A program made the translations under genes and the position numbers. Positions 4,605 to 5,486 of a stretch of 5,486 bases of DNA are shown in pieces (the stretch's first letter is position 1; each line of letters starts with the position of its first letter). This DNA is from Olsenella sp. (lineage in GTDB: Bacteria > Actinomycetota > Coriobacteriia > Coriobacteriales > Atopobiaceae), in NCBI GenBank assembly GCA_015062715.1, contig SUUD01000148.1, positions 1-5,486 of the forward strand, given 5' to 3'. Below the pieces are notes generated by a model, which was given only the letters and a program-made list of their open reading frames with translations, did not search any database and had not been told where the DNA came from.

Positions 4605-5486
4605 GTGCTCAAGAGCATCATCACCAAGATCGTCGGCGGCATCCTCATCTTCATGGGGGCGCTCATACTCCTCGCCGGACTCACCGAGATGTTCGGGGAC
4701 CCGGGCTTCTTCCTGTTCTGCCTCGTGTTCGCGGCGCTGCTGATCTTCCCTGCCGTCGTGCTCATCCGCTGGGGCTCCCGCGACAAGCAGGCGAACCCCT
4801 ACGCATACAACCCCGGCGGGTATCCCTACCAGCCCTACGCGGGCGCCCCCCAGCCCTACACGACCGACCCCCAGGCCACGACCACCGTCACGCCGGTAGT
4901 CACGCCCCAGCAGCCCCAGCAGCCCCAGCGGCCCGCACCCGTCGCACCCCAGCAGCCGGCACCCACGATCAACGCCCTCGACAGCCTCCTCGCGCGTTCG
5001 AGCGACCTCTACCCCTCCCTCAAGGACCTCGTCAACCATGACCTCCAGGGCAACCGCGACTCCGCCGACGCCCATGCCGCCGCGGTGCTGCTCGCCGCCG
5101 GCGGCATCCTTGGCTGGGACCCGACGCCCCGGGCGACCATGACCAAGCTCAACCGCACGGGGAAGCTCTGGACCAACTTCCCCTCGGACGACCTCTCCGA
5201 CGACGACTATCACCGCATCGTCGCCACCGAGGCGGCCCTCAACGTGGCCGAGGCCATCGTCGCGGCCGGCGTCACCGCCTCCGCCACCAGCGACCAGATC
5301 GTCGCGGCGGCGCGCGAGCGCATCCTCTCGAGCCTCGACGCGCCCCTGCCCTCCTGGGACCCCGCCCCCGAGCTCGCCCTCGCCTACCCCGGCACCGCGC
5401 CCCGGGACACCCCCGGCGAGTGGCTCGAGCGCATGGGCGTCTCGTTCTACGCCGAGAACTACCCGGCCAACCTTCGCATCTCCTAT
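4605..5486 (+). CDS. Two-helix membrane protein with Tyr/Pro/Gln-rich linker and unknown domain (runs off right edge)
   Basis: I do not recognise this family. The frame is open to the window end (294 residues shown). Two hydrophobic helices at about 5-26 and 34-54 form a hairpin with a short loop (TEMFGDPG), followed by Arg/Lys (R55, R59, K61), so the rest is probably cytoplasmic. Residues 63-121 are a low-complexity linker, first Tyr/Pro-rich (PYAYNPGGYPYQPY), later Pro/Gln-rich (PQQPQQPQRP at 101-110). From about 122 an apparently folded domain begins, with helical, Ala-rich segments (INALDSLLARSSDLYPSLKDL, 122-142 in part; ADAHAAAVLLAAGGILGWDP, 154-173; TEAALNVAEAIVAAGVTA, 208-225). It continues to EWLERMGVSFYAENYPANLR near the edge. 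Start choice: GTG 4605 has AAAGGA 7 nt upstream. ATG 4581 would add MDQRKDAP and cannot be excluded. The gene diverges from the transporter. A membrane-tethered sensor, scaffold or phage-like structural role are all possible; none is supported. Confidence 0.85.
   Translation, partial: MLKSIITKIVGGILIFMGALILLAGLTEMFGDPGFFLFCLVFAALLIFPAVVLIRWGSRDKQANPYAYNPGGYPYQPYAGAPQPYTTDPQATTTVTPVVTPQQPQQPQRPAPVAPQQPAPTINALDSLLARSSDLYPSLKDLVNHDLQGNRDSADAHAAAVLLAAGGILGWDPTPRATMTKLNRTGKLWTNFPSDDLSDDDYHRIVATEAALNVAEAIVAAGVTASATSDQIVAAARERILSSLDAPLPSWDPAPELALAYPGTAPRDTPGEWLERMGVSFYAENYPANLRISY
4905..4955 (+). repeat. Short tandem repeat encoding Pro-Gln-Gln
   Basis: The 9-mer CCCCAGCAG occurs at 4905-4913 and 4914-4922, is followed by the variant CCCCAGCGG at 4923-4931, and occurs again at 4947-4955. 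All copies are in frame in the linker of the 2-TM protein. Such units can gain or lose copies by slippage, changing linker length in multiples of three residues without shifting the frame. Confidence 0.75.

Overview
The window is GC-rich, gene-dense chromosomal DNA with GC-rich third codon positions. The protein content (a canonical UvrB, a nitroreductase with a DUF4298-like tail, a cystatin-like lipoprotein, an EamA-type transporter) fits a high-GC Gram-positive bacterium, most plausibly a gut or oral Coriobacteriia such as the Olsenella/Atopobiaceae group. That assignment rests on general resemblance and is only moderately supported. I see no rRNA, tRNA, CRISPR array, insertion sequence or phage gene.

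Layout, left to right. (1) 1-788, minus strand: the N-terminal 262 codons of uvrB, running off the left edge. (2) 789-1047: a divergent intergenic region with a near-perfect inverted repeat and an AT-rich palindrome. (3) 1048-1539, plus: a 163-residue soluble protein I do not recognise. (4) 1543-2565, minus: a nitroreductase fused to a helical linker and a C-terminal DUF4298-like domain. Its stop lies 3 bp from the stop of the previous gene. (5) 2566-2704: a divergent promoter region. (6) 2705-3406, plus: a 233-residue lipoprotein whose mature part is two tandem copies of a domain carrying the cystatin-type QVVSGTN motif. (7) 3446-3487: a strong 15-bp stem-loop terminator. (8) 3519-4418, minus: a ten-helix DMT/EamA transporter. 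(9) 4419-4604: a divergent intergenic region with two inverted repeats and a good -10 element. (10) 4605-5486, plus: a protein with two membrane helices, a Tyr/Pro/Gln-rich linker and an unrecognised domain, running off the right edge.

Gene orientation alternates strictly (- + - + - +), so each gene appears to be its own transcription unit and nothing here looks like a multi-gene operon. I see no evidence that the genes form one pathway. uvrB is core DNA repair; the rest looks like ordinary accessory metabolism, transport and cell-surface functions. The item most worth following up is the duplicated cystatin-like lipoprotein, followed by the nitroreductase-DUF4298 fusion and the 2-TM protein with the unknown domain. 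Both edge genes (uvrB and the 2-TM protein) are open to the window edge, so their lengths are minimum values.
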